Of a DNA stretch of 64,000 bases, positions 34,502 through 43,541 are shown one piece after another; the first letter of the stretch is position 1, and every line of letters starts with the position of its first letter. A model generated the notes under the pieces. It had not been told where the DNA came from. It did no database searches and saw only the letters and a list, made by a program, of their open reading frames with translations. Origin of the DNA: Bradyrhizobium prioriisuperbiae (GTDB lineage Bacteria; Pseudomonadota; Alphaproteobacteria; Rhizobiales; Xanthobacteraceae); the NCBI RefSeq assembly GCF_032397745.1, contig NZ_CP135921.1, positions 8,916,501-8,980,500 on the forward strand. The letters run 5' to 3'. The translations under genes were made by a program, and so were the position numbers.

Positions 34502-35197
34502 TTAATTGAGCGGTGTGATGCGCATGGTTTCGCCGTCGAGCCACGCCTGCGCGGCCCGCCCCCGCACCATGGCGTTGATGTCTTCGGCGGTCTGGTAGTA
34601 GCCGTCGATGGCGAGAAGCTCCGCCTCGATCTTCTGGCAGTAGATGCGCGCGGCGGCATTGCCGTTGATGCCGGCCATGGCGCGGCCACGCAGCGCGCCA
34701 TAAATATGGATCGAGCCCCCGGCCACGATCTCCGCCCCCGACCCCACCGCGCCCAGCACGGTGACGTCGCCTTCCGAGAATACGATGCATTGCCCCGAGC
34801 GCACCGGCGCCTCGATCAACAGCGAGGTCTGCGGCGGCGGCTTCAGGTCCGGCTTTTTCTCCGGCAGCGGGTCGATCACACAGTGGCGCCCGCCGGTGAG
34901 CAGCGGCGGCAGTTTGGCATCGACGCGCGAGGCATCCACACCCTCGATGCCGAGCACGCGGATGCCGCGCTCTTCGAGGCTGGCGATCAGGTGCGCGATG
35001 CCGTGGCTGGACAGATCCAGTGCCGCGAGATCCAGCACGATCGGACGGCCGACGAAGAATCCGGGCGAGCGCGCCAGCGTCGCGTCGATCTCGTCCAGCC
35101 AGTCCACGATGGGCAGCACCGGCGAAAACACGAACGCGACATAGGACCGGCCGCGCAGCCGCACCAACTGCCGTTGCGGCTCCACCTTTGCATCCAT
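34502..35197 (-). CDS. minC: Septum site-determining protein MinC
   Basis: A 231-residue inhibitor of FtsZ polymerisation. The N-terminal domain (about 1-100, RQLVRLRGRSYVAFVFSPV ... PIVLDLAALDLS) acts on FtsZ, and the beta-helix C-terminal domain (about 120-225, GQCIVFSEGDVTVLGAVGSGAEIVAGG and IHIYGALRGRAMAGINGN) binds MinD and dimerises. A Pro/Lys linker (PLPEKKPDLKPPP) joins them. It is first in the order minC-minD-minE on the minus strand, so minC probably carries the operon promoter. The stretch upstream to 35321 is short. Confidence 0.97.
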   Translation of the reverse strand: MDAKVEPQRQLVRLRGRSYVAFVFSPVLPIVDWLDEIDATLARSPGFFVGRPIVLDLAALDLSSHGIAHLIASLEERGIRVLGIEGVDASRVDAKLPPLLTGGRHCVIDPLPEKKPDLKPPPQTSLLIEAPVRSGQCIVFSEGDVTVLGAVGSGAEIVAGGSIHIYGALRGRAMAGINGNAAARIYCQKIEAELLAIDGYYQTAEDINAMVRGRAAQAWLDGETMRITPLN

Positions 35198-35321
35198 GAG
35201 GGGCGACTCTCTTGACTGGTTGTCGATTGGTTAACGCGAGATTGGCCACGCATGGTTAATGAGCGGTTAACGGCTGTCATATTTTGTTAAGGAACCGGGG
35301 GATGGAACGCGGGGCGCGCGC

Positions 35322-36635
35322 CTACGGCGTTCGCCCCGGCGCGGTTTCCCGCATCAGGGTCATGGCGATCAGGCCGACGGTGCCCGAGAACAACAGGTAC
35401 CACGCCGGCGCCAGCGCATTGCCGGTGACATGCAGCAGCCAGGTGACGACGAGTTGCGCGGTGCCGCCGAAAGTGGTGATCGCTGCCGCATAGAGAATGG
35501 CGAAGGCGCCGCCGCGGATGCGTTTGGGCAGGCTCTCGGTCATTGCCGCATAAAACGCGGTGTAGGGAATGGTGCCGATCAGCGACAACACGCCGAAACC
35601 GCCGAGCAGCGCGGCGGGGCTCTTGGTGTCCACGATCCACAGAAACACCGGATAGGTGAGCAGCAATGCAGCGAGTTGCGGCCACACCATCAGCGGGCGG
35701 CGGCCATAACGATCGGCCAGCCAGCCGCCGAGCAGCGCGCCGGCAAAGCCCAAAGCGTTGCCCGCAACCGAGGCTGCGAAGGCGAGCGACGGCGCCACCT
35801 GCAGCGTGGTCTCCGCATAGGTCGTCATATATTTGGTGACATAAGTGGCGATGGTGCCGCTGGCGAGAATCAGCAGACCCAGCACGAACACCCGCGTATG
35901 GGCACGCCAGACTCCGGCTTGTGCGCCGACCTGCGCCTCCGGCATCGCATGCGCCGCCTCCTCCGGCAGGTGCATGGTCTCGGGCATCCGCGTGCGCATC
36001 CACAGCCCGAACGGCAGCGTCACCGCGCCGAGCAGGAAGGCAATGCGCCAGCCATAGGCATCGAGCGCGCTGGAACTGAGTGTCGTCGACAGCACAAGAC
36101 CGACCACGGCGCCGATGGTGGCGGCGATCTCCTGGCTCGCCGGCTGCCACGACACCGCAAAACCGCGGCGATGCGGTGGCGCGGATTCCAGCAGATATGC
36201 CGTGGTGGGGCCGACCTCGCCACCCAGCGAAAACCCCTGCACCATGCGCGCCAGAATGGCGATGATCGGCGCGGCAATGCCGATGCTTTCATAGGACGGC
36301 GTCAGCGCCAGCACGATGATGGCGACGCCCATCATCGTGAAACTCAGGATCATCGCAGGCTTGCGGCCGGCACGATCCGAATAGAGCCCGATCACGATGC
36401 CGCCGAGCGGCCGGGTGATAAAGCCGGCGCCGAAGGTGGCCAGCGCCCCCATCAGGCTGGCGTAGGCGCTGTGGGAGGGAAAGAAGGTGCGGCCGATCTG
36501 CACCGCGAAAAAAGCGAAGGTGATGAAATCGTAGAACTCGAGCATGTTGCCGATGGTGGCGCCGAGTGTGGCACTCACGCGGGCGCCGGGCACCTCGCGC
36601 ACCTGTTCGCGTACCTGCACGACGTCCTCAGTCAT
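35322..36635 (-). CDS. MFS transporter, metabolite:H+ symporter (MHS) type
   Basis: A 437-residue protein with about 12 membrane helices and the metabolite:H+ symporter pattern. The first conserved block MLEFYDFITFAFFAVQIGRTFFPS is at about residues 30-53, followed by [25 protein letters not shown] (the MFS D-R-x-G-R-K/R loop) and the second half motif LGGWLADRYGRRPLM. Such transporters bring in dicarboxylates, shikimate or related acids with protons. The substrate is unknown. A strong inverted repeat at 36691 lies before its start, in the gap shared with the divergent small gene. Confidence 0.9.
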   Translation of the reverse strand: MTEDVVQVREQVREVPGARVSATLGATIGNMLEFYDFITFAFFAVQIGRTFFPSHSAYASLMGALATFGAGFITRPLGGIVIGLYSDRAGRKPAMILSFTMMGVAIIVLALTPSYESIGIAAPIIAILARMVQGFSLGGEVGPTTAYLLESAPPHRRGFAVSWQPASQEIAATIGAVVGLVLSTTLSSSALDAYGWRIAFLLGAVTLPFGLWMRTRMPETMHLPEEAAHAMPEAQVGAQAGVWRAHTRVFVLGLLILASGTIATYVTKYMTTYAETTLQVAPSLAFAASVAGNALGFAGALLGGWLADRYGRRPLMVWPQLAALLLTYPVFLWIVDTKSPAALLGGFGVLSLIGTIPYTAFYAAMTESLPKRIRGGAFAILYAAAITTFGGTAQLVVTWLLHVTGNALAPAWYLLFSGTVGLIAMTLMRETAPGRTP

Positions 36636-36690
36636 CAGCCCCTCGATTCACCGGCACGCCATCATGCCATCGCGGCGCATGGACGCCAAC

Positions 36691-36722
36691 CGCGCAGGGA
36701 CCATTGAAATGGTTCCTGCGCG
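36691..36722. promoter_or_regulatory. Long near-perfect inverted repeat in a divergent promoter region
   Basis: CGCGCAGGGACCATT-GA-AATGGTTCCTGCGCG has 15-bp arms with a single G-T mismatch and a 2-base centre. It lies 56 bases upstream of the MFS transporter start and 64 bases before the small exported protein start. It may be an operator for a dimeric regulator of one or both genes. It has no T run and is not one of the dispersed repeat families. Confidence 0.6.
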
Positions 36723-36785
36723 TTCCAGCACAAAGCCGATGATCCTGCCTTCGTTGCACCACAGAGTGCCGTATGAGTGTCGCGC

Positions 36786-37142
36786 ATGAAATGGTGTCAC
36801 GTGTTTTCGGGATTGTTCTTCGCCGCATTCGGTTCCACCCCCGCAATGGCGGAGATGTCGAAAGGTGTCGCGCGCAGTGCGGGTTCGTTCTTTGCCGCCG
36901 CCGTGTCGTGCGAACAGCGCGACCGGATCCAGGGCGGCCAGACCGAGGCGCTGCGCGCCGGCCTCGATCGTTATCTCACGCAGGACAACAGGCGCTGGCT
37001 CCAGCAGGGCTTCGACAAGGGCACGCGGCGCGCGCAGGTGTTCGTTCCGGAGACCGGATGGACGCCGTTCACACCCGACGAGGCCGGCTGCTACCGGGTG
37101 CAGGGCGTGCTCGACGATTACAAAATGCAGCTCAGCGATTAG
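36786..37142 (+). CDS. Small exported protein of unknown function
   Basis: A 118-residue protein; the ATG at 36786 (MKWCHVFSGLFFAAFG) gives a signal peptide with cleavage near PAMA|EM. A GTG three codons earlier is possible. The mature part (about 95 residues) is mixed alpha/beta with SCEQRDRIQGGQTEALRAGLDRYLTQDNRRWLQQGF and ends GWTPFTPDEAGCYRVQGVLDDYKMQLSD. Its two Cys residues may form a disulfide. No family is recognised. It is divergent from the MFS transporter gene, with the inverted repeat between them. Confidence 0.7.
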   Translation: MKWCHVFSGLFFAAFGSTPAMAEMSKGVARSAGSFFAAAVSCEQRDRIQGGQTEALRAGLDRYLTQDNRRWLQQGFDKGTRRAQVFVPETGWTPFTPDEAGCYRVQGVLDDYKMQLSD

Positions 37143-37343
37143 GGGAACCCGCGCCGGACACATTTTCTCCCTGATGTTTTGCGCCCATGTTGCCCAAACG
37201 TAACAGTGGCCTATCGGCGCTGTGATACCCTGCCGGGGCAGGAACGGCACGGATTGTGCGATTCAGGTTCGTGCCTCTTCCTGGTGTTTCGTCTTTGGTG
37301 CTCCTTGCTTTCGTGCCTTTTGGGGTTTCGCGGGGGATCAGGA

Positions 37344-39602
37344 ATGAACCGACGTATCCGGCTGCTGACGGGGGTCGTCAGCGTCGCCTTGCTTGCCGCG
37401 CTGTCGAACGACGCGGCGGCCGCCGTCCGCCACAAGCCGACGCCCCGTGCCGCGACCAAGCCAGCCGCGGCCAAGGCCGTTGCGAGCAACTCGTCCGCGC
37501 ACAAGCCGGCTGAAAAGAAGTCTCGCGCCAGTAAGACTGTTGCGACCAAACCCGTCGCCAGCAAGTCTGTCGCCAGCAAATCGATCGCAACCACCTCGAC
37601 GACCAAAGCGATCCCGATCCCGAAGCCCAGACCGGTGATCGACGCTGCCGCGCCGACGACAACAACGCCGCAGCTCGCCGGCGATCCGGCGCTGGTGAAG
37701 CAGGCGCTCGATCTCGTGCGCAAGGGCGAGATCACCGAGGCCACCACCCTCAAGACATCGATCAATGATCCCGCCGCCCGCACCCTGGTGGAATGGCTGA
37801 TCCTGCGCAATCCGAGCAGCGACGTGACGTTCGGCCGCTATGCGGCGTTCATCTCGGACAATCCGGACTGGCCGGCGGTGCGGATGCTGCGCCGGCGCGC
37901 CGAAGACCGGCTGTGGCAGGCGCGCGGCGACGCGGCCACGGTGCGCGGCTTCATCGGCGACGCGCCGACCAGCAGCAAGGGCCGCCTCGCGCTGGCGCGC
38001 GGGCTGCTCGCCGAAGGTGACCGTGACGGCGCGGCAAAGCTGGTGCGCGAGGCCTGGCGCTCGCATGAACTGTCGGAACGGCTGGAGACTGAAACGCTCG
38101 CCGCCTTCGGCGATCTCCTAACCCGCGACGACCATCGCGCGCGCATGGACAAGCGCATTGGCGCCAAGGATCTCGCCGGCGCGATGCGCGCCGCACGCCG
38201 CCTGGGCGGTGACGATGTCGCGGTGGTGAAAGCCTGTTCCGCCGTCGCCGGCAGCGCCAGCAATGCACTGGCGCAACTCGACGCGGTGGCAACCGACGCG
38301 CGCCAGGACCTCGGCTACGTGCTCTGCCGCCTGCAATGGCTGATGCGCAACGATCGCCTGCAGGACGCCGCGCGGCTGATGCTGTCGGCGCCGGCCGCGA
38401 CCATGGCTTCGCAGGAGACCGACGAATGGTGGCGGCAGCGGCGCGTGCTCGCCCGCAAGCTGCTCGACCTCGGCGACAACACCACCGCCTTCCAGGTGGT
38501 GCGCGACGCAGCGCTCCCGGCCAATGAGAATTACCAGGCGGAAGCCCGTTTCCTGCCCGGCTGGATCGCACTGCGTTATCTCGGCGAGCCGGCCACGGCG
38601 CGGGCACTGTTCGCCGATATCGACGACGGCTCGATCAATCCGATCGTGCTGGCGCGCGCGAACTACTGGCGCGGCCGCGCCGCGGAAGCGCTCGGCGACA
38701 GCGAGGGCATGCGTCGCTTTTTCGAGGCCGCGGCCGCCCACCCCACCGCCTATTACGGACAGCTGGCGCGCGCGAAACTCGGCCTCGACAGGCTGGAGCT
38801 GCGATCGCCGGACACCGCGCCCCGCGAGGACATGGCGCCGGCCGACGACCGCGTGCGCGCCGCCGACATGCTGTACACCCTCGGCGAGCGCGACACGGTG
38901 CTCGGCTTCGTGGCTGATTTGGGCGAGCGCAGCACCGACACCGCGTTGCTGGCCGCGCTGGGCGAGCTGACCGCGCGTCGCAACGATGCCCGCGCCATGC
39001 TGCAACTCGGCAAGACCGCGCTGGCCCGCGGCCTCGCCCTCGACACCTATGCGTTTCCCGCCATCGGCATCCCGCAGCACACGCCAATTGGCCCGGAGAT
39101 CGAGCGCAGCGTGATCTATTCGGTCGCCCGCACTGAGAGCGCATTCGACCAGAAGGACATGTCGCCGGCCAAGGCGGTCGGCCTGATGCAGGTGACGCCG
39201 GACGCCGGCCGCGACACCGCCAAACGCTTTGGCGTGACCTATGACTGGAACCGGCTGGTGTCCGATCCCGTCTACAACACCCAGATGGGCGCGGCCGAAC
39301 TCGCCGCCCTGCTGCGCGAATACCGCGGCAACCACATCATGACGTTTGCCGGCTACAATGCCGGCCGTGGCCGCGTGCAGCAGTGGATGCGATCCTACGG
39401 CGATCCGCGCGATCCGAAGGTGGATGCGGTCGACTGGGTCGAGCGCATTCCGTTTGCCGAAACCCGCAACTATGTGCAGCGGGTGATCGAGAACGTCGCG
39501 GTCTACCGCGTCCGTCTCGATGCGGCACCGCCGGTGGTGGCGGAGCGCGATGCCACCCGCGCGGTGAGGCGGGAGGCCAGCGCCGTCGCGGACGCACCGT
39601 AG
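37344..39602 (+). CDS. Soluble lytic murein transglycosylase (Slt70-like)
   Basis: A 752-residue periplasmic enzyme that cleaves peptidoglycan glycan strands to 1,6-anhydro products. The ATG at 37344 (GGGGGATCAGGA before it) gives a signal peptide (MNRRIRLLTGVVSVALLAAL). A low-complexity Ala/Lys/Ser/Thr linker follows (about 27-100), then a long alpha-superhelical region (about 120-560), then the SLT domain (about 580-735) with the catalytic Glu in SVARTESAFD near residue 597, GLMQVTPDA, and FAGYNAGRGRV. The long basic N-terminal linker is typical of Bradyrhizobium relatives. It probably acts in cell-wall recycling. Confidence 0.94.
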   Translation: MNRRIRLLTGVVSVALLAALSNDAAAAVRHKPTPRAATKPAAAKAVASNSSAHKPAEKKSRASKTVATKPVASKSVASKSIATTSTTKAIPIPKPRPVIDAAAPTTTTPQLAGDPALVKQALDLVRKGEITEATTLKTSINDPAARTLVEWLILRNPSSDVTFGRYAAFISDNPDWPAVRMLRRRAEDRLWQARGDAATVRGFIGDAPTSSKGRLALARGLLAEGDRDGAAKLVREAWRSHELSERLETETLAAFGDLLTRDDHRARMDKRIGAKDLAGAMRAARRLGGDDVAVVKACSAVAGSASNALAQLDAVATDARQDLGYVLCRLQWLMRNDRLQDAARLMLSAPAATMASQETDEWWRQRRVLARKLLDLGDNTTAFQVVRDAALPANENYQAEARFLPGWIALRYLGEPATARALFADIDDGSINPIVLARANYWRGRAAEALGDSEGMRRFFEAAAAHPTAYYGQLARAKLGLDRLELRSPDTAPREDMAPADDRVRAADMLYTLGERDTVLGFVADLGERSTDTALLAALGELTARRNDARAMLQLGKTALARGLALDTYAFPAIGIPQHTPIGPEIERSVIYSVARTESAFDQKDMSPAKAVGLMQVTPDAGRDTAKRFGVTYDWNRLVSDPVYNTQMGAAELAALLREYRGNHIMTFAGYNAGRGRVQQWMRSYGDPRDPKVDAVDWVERIPFAETRNYVQRVIENVAVYRVRLDAAPPVVAERDATRAVRREASAVADAP

Positions 39603-39660
39603 CCGGCACTGGCACAGTGACCAGCAGTGCGTTGGCGCCGCCATTTCCGCATCAGGCGAT

Positions 39661-40653
39661 CTATTTGGTACGGCGGCCGAACGACTCCGCATAGGCCTCG
39701 GTGCGGGTGTTGATCAGCGGGTCGTCCGACGCCTCGATGCCGCCGGTCAGGTTGGTCGGCATGAACAACAGCTCGTTTTCCACCTTTTTGGTGTCCAGCG
39801 CCTTGGTCACCGCGATTTCGCCAAGCTCCACCGTGGGCCGGCTGTCCGGCCAGACCTTGGTGGCATCGGTGGTGGAGTCGCCATCGGCCGCGACGTGAAC
39901 GAGCAGCCGGAACTTGACCGGCGCTTTCTCGACCGACGCGCGCAAATTGTCGGCCAGCGCATTCGGGGAGCGCTTCGCGGCATCCTCATCGCTGACATAG
40001 GCTGCCTCGTTCACCGGCACGATGCGATAGCGGCCGAACTTGCTGGCACCCTGCGCATTGCTGAACTTGAACGCATTGACGCCGAAATACGGCTGCGTGC
40101 CGTAGCTGACCGCGACCGGGCGCGGTGTCGTGACAAACGCCAGCGCCGCAGGATGCGCCCCCAGGAATGTCTCCACCGGCGTGGGTTTCGGCGCAGAGGG
40201 ACCGCTGTTGCCGACCGCCTTCAGCAGCGCCAGGAAATCCTCGCCGGTCGCCACCGGAAAGCCGTTGGCCGAAATGCAGACGATGTCGGCCTCGCTGCCA
40301 TCGGGCAGCCGGAACTTGATCGCCATGCCGCGCACGCCGCCGACGGAAAGGTGGGTGTCGGGCGCATCCGGCACGCCGCCCGAATTGGAGAACCGGATGG
40401 TCAGCGGCGTCGGCGCACCCTTGAGGAACACCGCCGAACTCAGCGTTTCGGCGCCCGGCGCTGGCGTGAAGGTGCCTTCGAACACCGCGCCCTTGGCATG
40501 GTTGGCGCGAACGCCGGGATGGACGCCGTACAGTGCGTTCATCTGATCGACGAGCTGGACGCCGAGTGGTGCGTCTTCAGCGGCACAGGTCACGCCTGTG
40601 GCGACCAGAGTCGAGATGGCGATGCTCACGGCTGCACCGAAAAATGATCGCAT
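39661..40653 (-). CDS. Catalase-family peroxidase (periplasmic, catalase-related)
   Basis: A 330-residue heme protein with a signal peptide (MRSFFGAAVSIAISTLVATGVTCA). The catalytic His is in the segment GVRANHAKGAVFEGTF near residue 52, the Asn region is GMAIKFRLPDGSEADIVCIS, and the heme-axial Tyr is in the C-terminal DPLINTRTEAYAESFGRR. It is shorter than true catalases and fits the catalase-related peroxidases. It should reduce peroxides in the periplasm with an organic donor. It lies at one end of a minus-strand thiol/peroxide group with DipZ and Ohr. Confidence 0.9.
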   Translation of the reverse strand: MRSFFGAAVSIAISTLVATGVTCAAEDAPLGVQLVDQMNALYGVHPGVRANHAKGAVFEGTFTPAPGAETLSSAVFLKGAPTPLTIRFSNSGGVPDAPDTHLSVGGVRGMAIKFRLPDGSEADIVCISANGFPVATGEDFLALLKAVGNSGPSAPKPTPVETFLGAHPAALAFVTTPRPVAVSYGTQPYFGVNAFKFSNAQGASKFGRYRIVPVNEAAYVSDEDAAKRSPNALADNLRASVEKAPVKFRLLVHVAADGDSTTDATKVWPDSRPTVELGEIAVTKALDTKKVENELLFMPTNLTGGIEASDDPLINTRTEAYAESFGRRTK

Positions 40654-40756
40654 GATGTTCTCCTGACCTGCCTTTGACGAAAATCCGTAACCCGGACGAT
40701 CGCTGCGTTGATCCGGGCCGCACGTCTTCTACGTTGCCGCTATCCCGCCCGTTACC

Positions 40757-42526
40757 TTATCCAAATGTGAAGGCATAAGCATGAACGCCTGCGTCGAGGA
40801 ATTCGATCTGGAAGGTGCGATCCGTCACCTGCCCGGCCTGCCGGACCAATTGATAGAGCCGCTCCTCCTTCACGCTGCCGAAGCCATCGGCATCGATGTC
40901 GGTGCCGTGATCGGCGCCCGGCGGCTTGCCGTCGATGGTGACGCGGAAACGCACCGGCTGTCCCCGCGCGGACGGGCCCAGCACAAGGTGAAGATCGCGG
41001 GCATGAAAGCGGTGAAGGATGCTGCCGCCCTTGTCGTTGAGCGTGGCGAACTCGCCACCGATGGTCCAGGCGCCGTCCAGACTCCAGCGATTCAGCGGAA
41101 GGCTCGACGCCGCGCGATAGCGGCTCGCGACACCCGGCCGAATGCCGCCGGGTGATGCAAAACCCGTGGCCTGATTATAGCCGAGATAAGTCTCGCCCGA
41201 CTGCAGGTTGCCGGCGTCAGCCGGGGCCTGTGCGCCCTCGCCGCTGACGTCCGAGATGTCCTGCCTGGTCTCGGACCTGTCGCGAGCCTCGGCCAGCAAC
41301 TTCTGGATCAGCAACTCTGAGGTCTCGTAGTCGCCCTCGCCCAGCGTATGGTGGCGGACACGGCCGTCGACACCGATGAAGTAGAGCGCCGGCCAGGCCT
41401 GATTGCCAAACGCGCGCCAGATCGCGAAGTCGTTGTCGATGACCACGGGATAACGCACGCCGAGCGACGCGGCGGCCTTGCGCACATTGCCGACATCCTT
41501 CTCAAAGGCGAACTCAGGCGTGTGTGCGCCGATCACCACCAGCCCCTGGTCCCTGTATTTGTCCGCCCAGGCGCGGACATAAGGCAGCGTGCGCAGGCAA
41601 TTGATGCAGGAATAAGTCCAGAAGTTCACCAGCACCACCTTGCCACGCAGATCCTCCGGGCGCAGCGGCGCCCCGACCCACGAACGGCCGTCGAACAGCG
41701 GCCGCAAGAACGCCGGCAGTGCGGCGGCGGCTGCAACCTGCCCCGGCTCCGCCATCGCCGGCGTCGGCGCCATCCGCAGCGCGTCAATCAGGTTCTGCTC
41801 CAGCCGCGCAGTGTTCACTGACGACAATCGCGTGAGCAGGCCGGTGTCGGCGCCGAGCGCAATGACCACCGCGCCGGCGACGACAGCCGCGCCCAGCACC
41901 CGGCGCACGCCGCCGCTCGCTTGCGGTGACCAAGGCAGGTGCGCCAACAGCCGGCGGCCGAAGGCGAGACCCAGCGCCAGCGACGTTGCCGCGCCCAGGC
42001 CATAAGCCAGCAGCAACAGCGAGGTCTGCAGGCTCGGGCCGCGCAGTGCCGCGCCGGTGAGGATCAGCCCCATCACCGGGCCTGCGCACGGCGCCCACAG
42101 CAAACCGGTGGCGACGCCGAGCAGCAACGATGCGCCGGCGGTTACCGGACGCGACGCATCTGCAGGCCTTCCGTCTCCGTTGGTCCCGCGCTGCGCGGCC
42201 CAATCCGACAGCCGCGTGCCCAGCGCCACCAGCGGCGCCATCACACGCTCGGCCAATGCGGGCCACAGCAGCGTCAGCCCGAACAGCGCCATCACCGCCA
42301 GCGCGACCACGCGACCATTGCGGTTGAGATCGATCGCCCAACCGCCCGCAACGGAGGCGAGCGTCGCGACCACAGCGAAGGTGAGCGCGAGACCGACGAG
42401 CAGCGGCAGGCCGCCGCGCGTGAACGGCACGCCGGAGCGCGCCAGCACGAACGGCAGGATCGGCACGATGCAGGGCGAAGCGATGGTGAAGAGGCCCGCC
42501 GCATAAGCGAGGATAAAGAGCGTCAT
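40757..42526 (-). CDS. DipZ-type protein: CcdA-like membrane domain fused to thioredoxin domain
   Basis: A 589-residue fusion that should move electrons from cytoplasmic thioredoxin to the periplasm. The N-terminal membrane domain (about 1-235) has the paired CcdA cysteines Cys19 (SPCIVPILP) and Cys147 (WAPCAGPVMG). A thioredoxin/TlpA-like domain (about 275-400) has the active site SCINC with Cys307 and Cys310 (VLVNFWTYSCINCLRTLPYV). The last 150 residues (GETYLGYNQATGFASPGG ... FQIEFLDAGVHAYAFTFG) form the carbohydrate-binding-module-like domain typical of DipZ. Its likely partners in the periplasm are thiol peroxidases or the neighbouring peroxidase. Confidence 0.92.
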   Translation of the reverse strand: MTLFILAYAAGLFTIASPCIVPILPFVLARSGVPFTRGGLPLLVGLALTFAVVATLASVAGGWAIDLNRNGRVVALAVMALFGLTLLWPALAERVMAPLVALGTRLSDWAAQRGTNGDGRPADASRPVTAGASLLLGVATGLLWAPCAGPVMGLILTGAALRGPSLQTSLLLLAYGLGAATSLALGLAFGRRLLAHLPWSPQASGGVRRVLGAAVVAGAVVIALGADTGLLTRLSSVNTARLEQNLIDALRMAPTPAMAEPGQVAAAAALPAFLRPLFDGRSWVGAPLRPEDLRGKVVLVNFWTYSCINCLRTLPYVRAWADKYRDQGLVVIGAHTPEFAFEKDVGNVRKAAASLGVRYPVVIDNDFAIWRAFGNQAWPALYFIGVDGRVRHHTLGEGDYETSELLIQKLLAEARDRSETRQDISDVSGEGAQAPADAGNLQSGETYLGYNQATGFASPGGIRPGVASRYRAASSLPLNRWSLDGAWTIGGEFATLNDKGGSILHRFHARDLHLVLGPSARGQPVRFRVTIDGKPPGADHGTDIDADGFGSVKEERLYQLVRQAGQVTDRTFQIEFLDAGVHAYAFTFG

Positions 42527-42592
42527 GGGGACACCATTGGAAATCGAAACGGAAGTGGTTTGCGACGCAAGTGCGTCGCGGGGCAGCGTGGG

Positions 42593-42784
42593 TTAGCGTG
42601 GGCCGGGCCGTTCCGGCTTGCGCTCGTAACGCAGCACCAGGCGTGGACTCGGTCGCGCCGGAATGCAGCCGCGCCGGTCCTGCGGCCAGGCGGTTGCGAC
42701 ATGAAGGCCGGCGACCAACGCAGGCAGCACAGCCAGAAGCCACGCCGATCCGCGCTGCAACTGGCGAAACAGAAACTGACGCAT
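42593..42784 (-). CDS. Possible small membrane protein
   Basis: A 63-residue frame starting MRQFLFRQLQRGSAWLLAVL, with one hydrophobic helix (about 13-31, GSAWLLAVLPALVAGLHVA) followed by a basic, Pro-rich tail (RPSPRLVLRYERKPERPGPR). It lies between ohr and dipZ on the same strand. There is no similarity I recognise. The position in the gap and the membrane helix suggest a real short gene, but chance cannot be excluded in GC-rich DNA. Confidence 0.35.
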   Translation of the reverse strand: MRQFLFRQLQRGSAWLLAVLPALVAGLHVATAWPQDRRGCIPARPSPRLVLRYERKPERPGPR

Positions 42785-42864
42785 GATCACAAACCCTTGC
42801 GATGGAGAGAGACCGACCGAGGCGACGCCGCCCGCACGATGCGAGCGGCGCCGCTCTTGACGGG

Positions 42865-43281
42865 TCACACGACGTTCAGCGTGACGTCGATGTTGCCGCG
42901 CGTCGCCTTGGAATACGGGCAGAGCTGATGGGCGCTATTGACCACGGCGCGGGCGACATCGGGCGCAAGTCCGGGCAGGCTGACGTTGAGCCGGGCCTGC
43001 AGGAAGAATGCTTCGCCCCCGGTGCCGAGATCCACCTCGGCATCGACGGCGAGATCCTTCGGCAGCGTCACGTCAAGCTTGCGTGCGGCCCGGTTCATGG
43101 CGCCGATGAAACAGGCCGACCAGCCGGCGGCGAACAACTGCTCGGGATTGGTGCCTTGGCCGTTGCCGCCGGGAGGCGACAGCTTGATGTCGAGATGGCC
43201 GTCATCGCTGCGCGCCGCGCCATCGCGGCCGCCGGTGGTGTGGGTCTTTGCGGTGTAGAGGACTTTTTCGATCTGGGACAT
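42865..43281 (-). CDS. ohr: Organic hydroperoxide resistance protein (Ohr/OsmC family)
   Basis: A 138-residue thiol peroxidase that reduces organic hydroperoxides. The start KVLYTAKTHTTGGRDGAARSDDGHLDIKLS is the Ohr signature. The two reactive cysteines are Cys57 (FAAGWSACFIGAM) and Cys121 (NSAHQLCPYSKATRGN), and the Arg of the active site is in DGAARS. Length and motifs fit Ohr better than OsmC. A one-Cys OhrR regulator is encoded 1.6 kb away (44873) with an operator-like site between. Family 2 and 3 repeats follow the gene start on the upstream side. Confidence 0.96.
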   Translation of the reverse strand: MSQIEKVLYTAKTHTTGGRDGAARSDDGHLDIKLSPPGGNGQGTNPEQLFAAGWSACFIGAMNRAARKLDVTLPKDLAVDAEVDLGTGGEAFFLQARLNVSLPGLAPDVARAVVNSAHQLCPYSKATRGNIDVTLNVV

Positions 43282-43324
43282 GAGAGACTCCTTTGATTGC
43301 GTAAATCGAGCTGAGAGAACAAAC

Positions 43325-43428
43325 CGTCATCCTGAGGTGCCGCGCAGCGGCCTCGAAGGATGGCAGCCGAGGTGCCGGGCCGTCGCCCTTCGAGGGCCAT
43401 GCTACGCATGACCACCTCAGGGTGACGG
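43325..43428. repeat. Dispersed palindromic element, family 2
   Basis: CGTCATCCTGAGGTGCCGCG ... ATGACCACCTCAGGGTGACGG, with inner CTCGAAGGATGGC / GCCCTTCGAGGGCC arms. It is the second copy of the element at 16191-16300 and lies upstream of ohr. Confidence 0.85.
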
Positions 43429-43457
43429 GTAACTGGAAACGCGCTTCAGTTGATCGT

Positions 43458-43535
43458 GTAGCTCGGGTGAGCGCAGCGACACCCGGGAACGATGGTGAAT
43501 ATTGACCCGGATGTCGCTTCGCTCGTCCGGGCTAC
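43458..43535. repeat. Dispersed palindromic element, family 3
   Basis: GTAGCTCGGGTGAGCGCAGCG at the left and CGCTCGTCCGGGCTAC at the right, like the copy at 18128-18203. It ends 6 bases before the stop of the alpha/beta hydrolase gene. Confidence 0.85.
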
Positions 43536-43541
43536 GAGTCT

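Noticed and set aside
35430..36707. A 425-codon open frame opposite the MFS transporter
   Set aside because: Antisense shadow; hydrophilic and Arg/Gln/His-rich, whereas the opposite strand shows 12 membrane helices.
38118..39692. A 524-codon open frame opposite the lytic transglycosylase
   Set aside because: Antisense shadow without start context or recognisable domains; the SLT motifs are on the plus strand.
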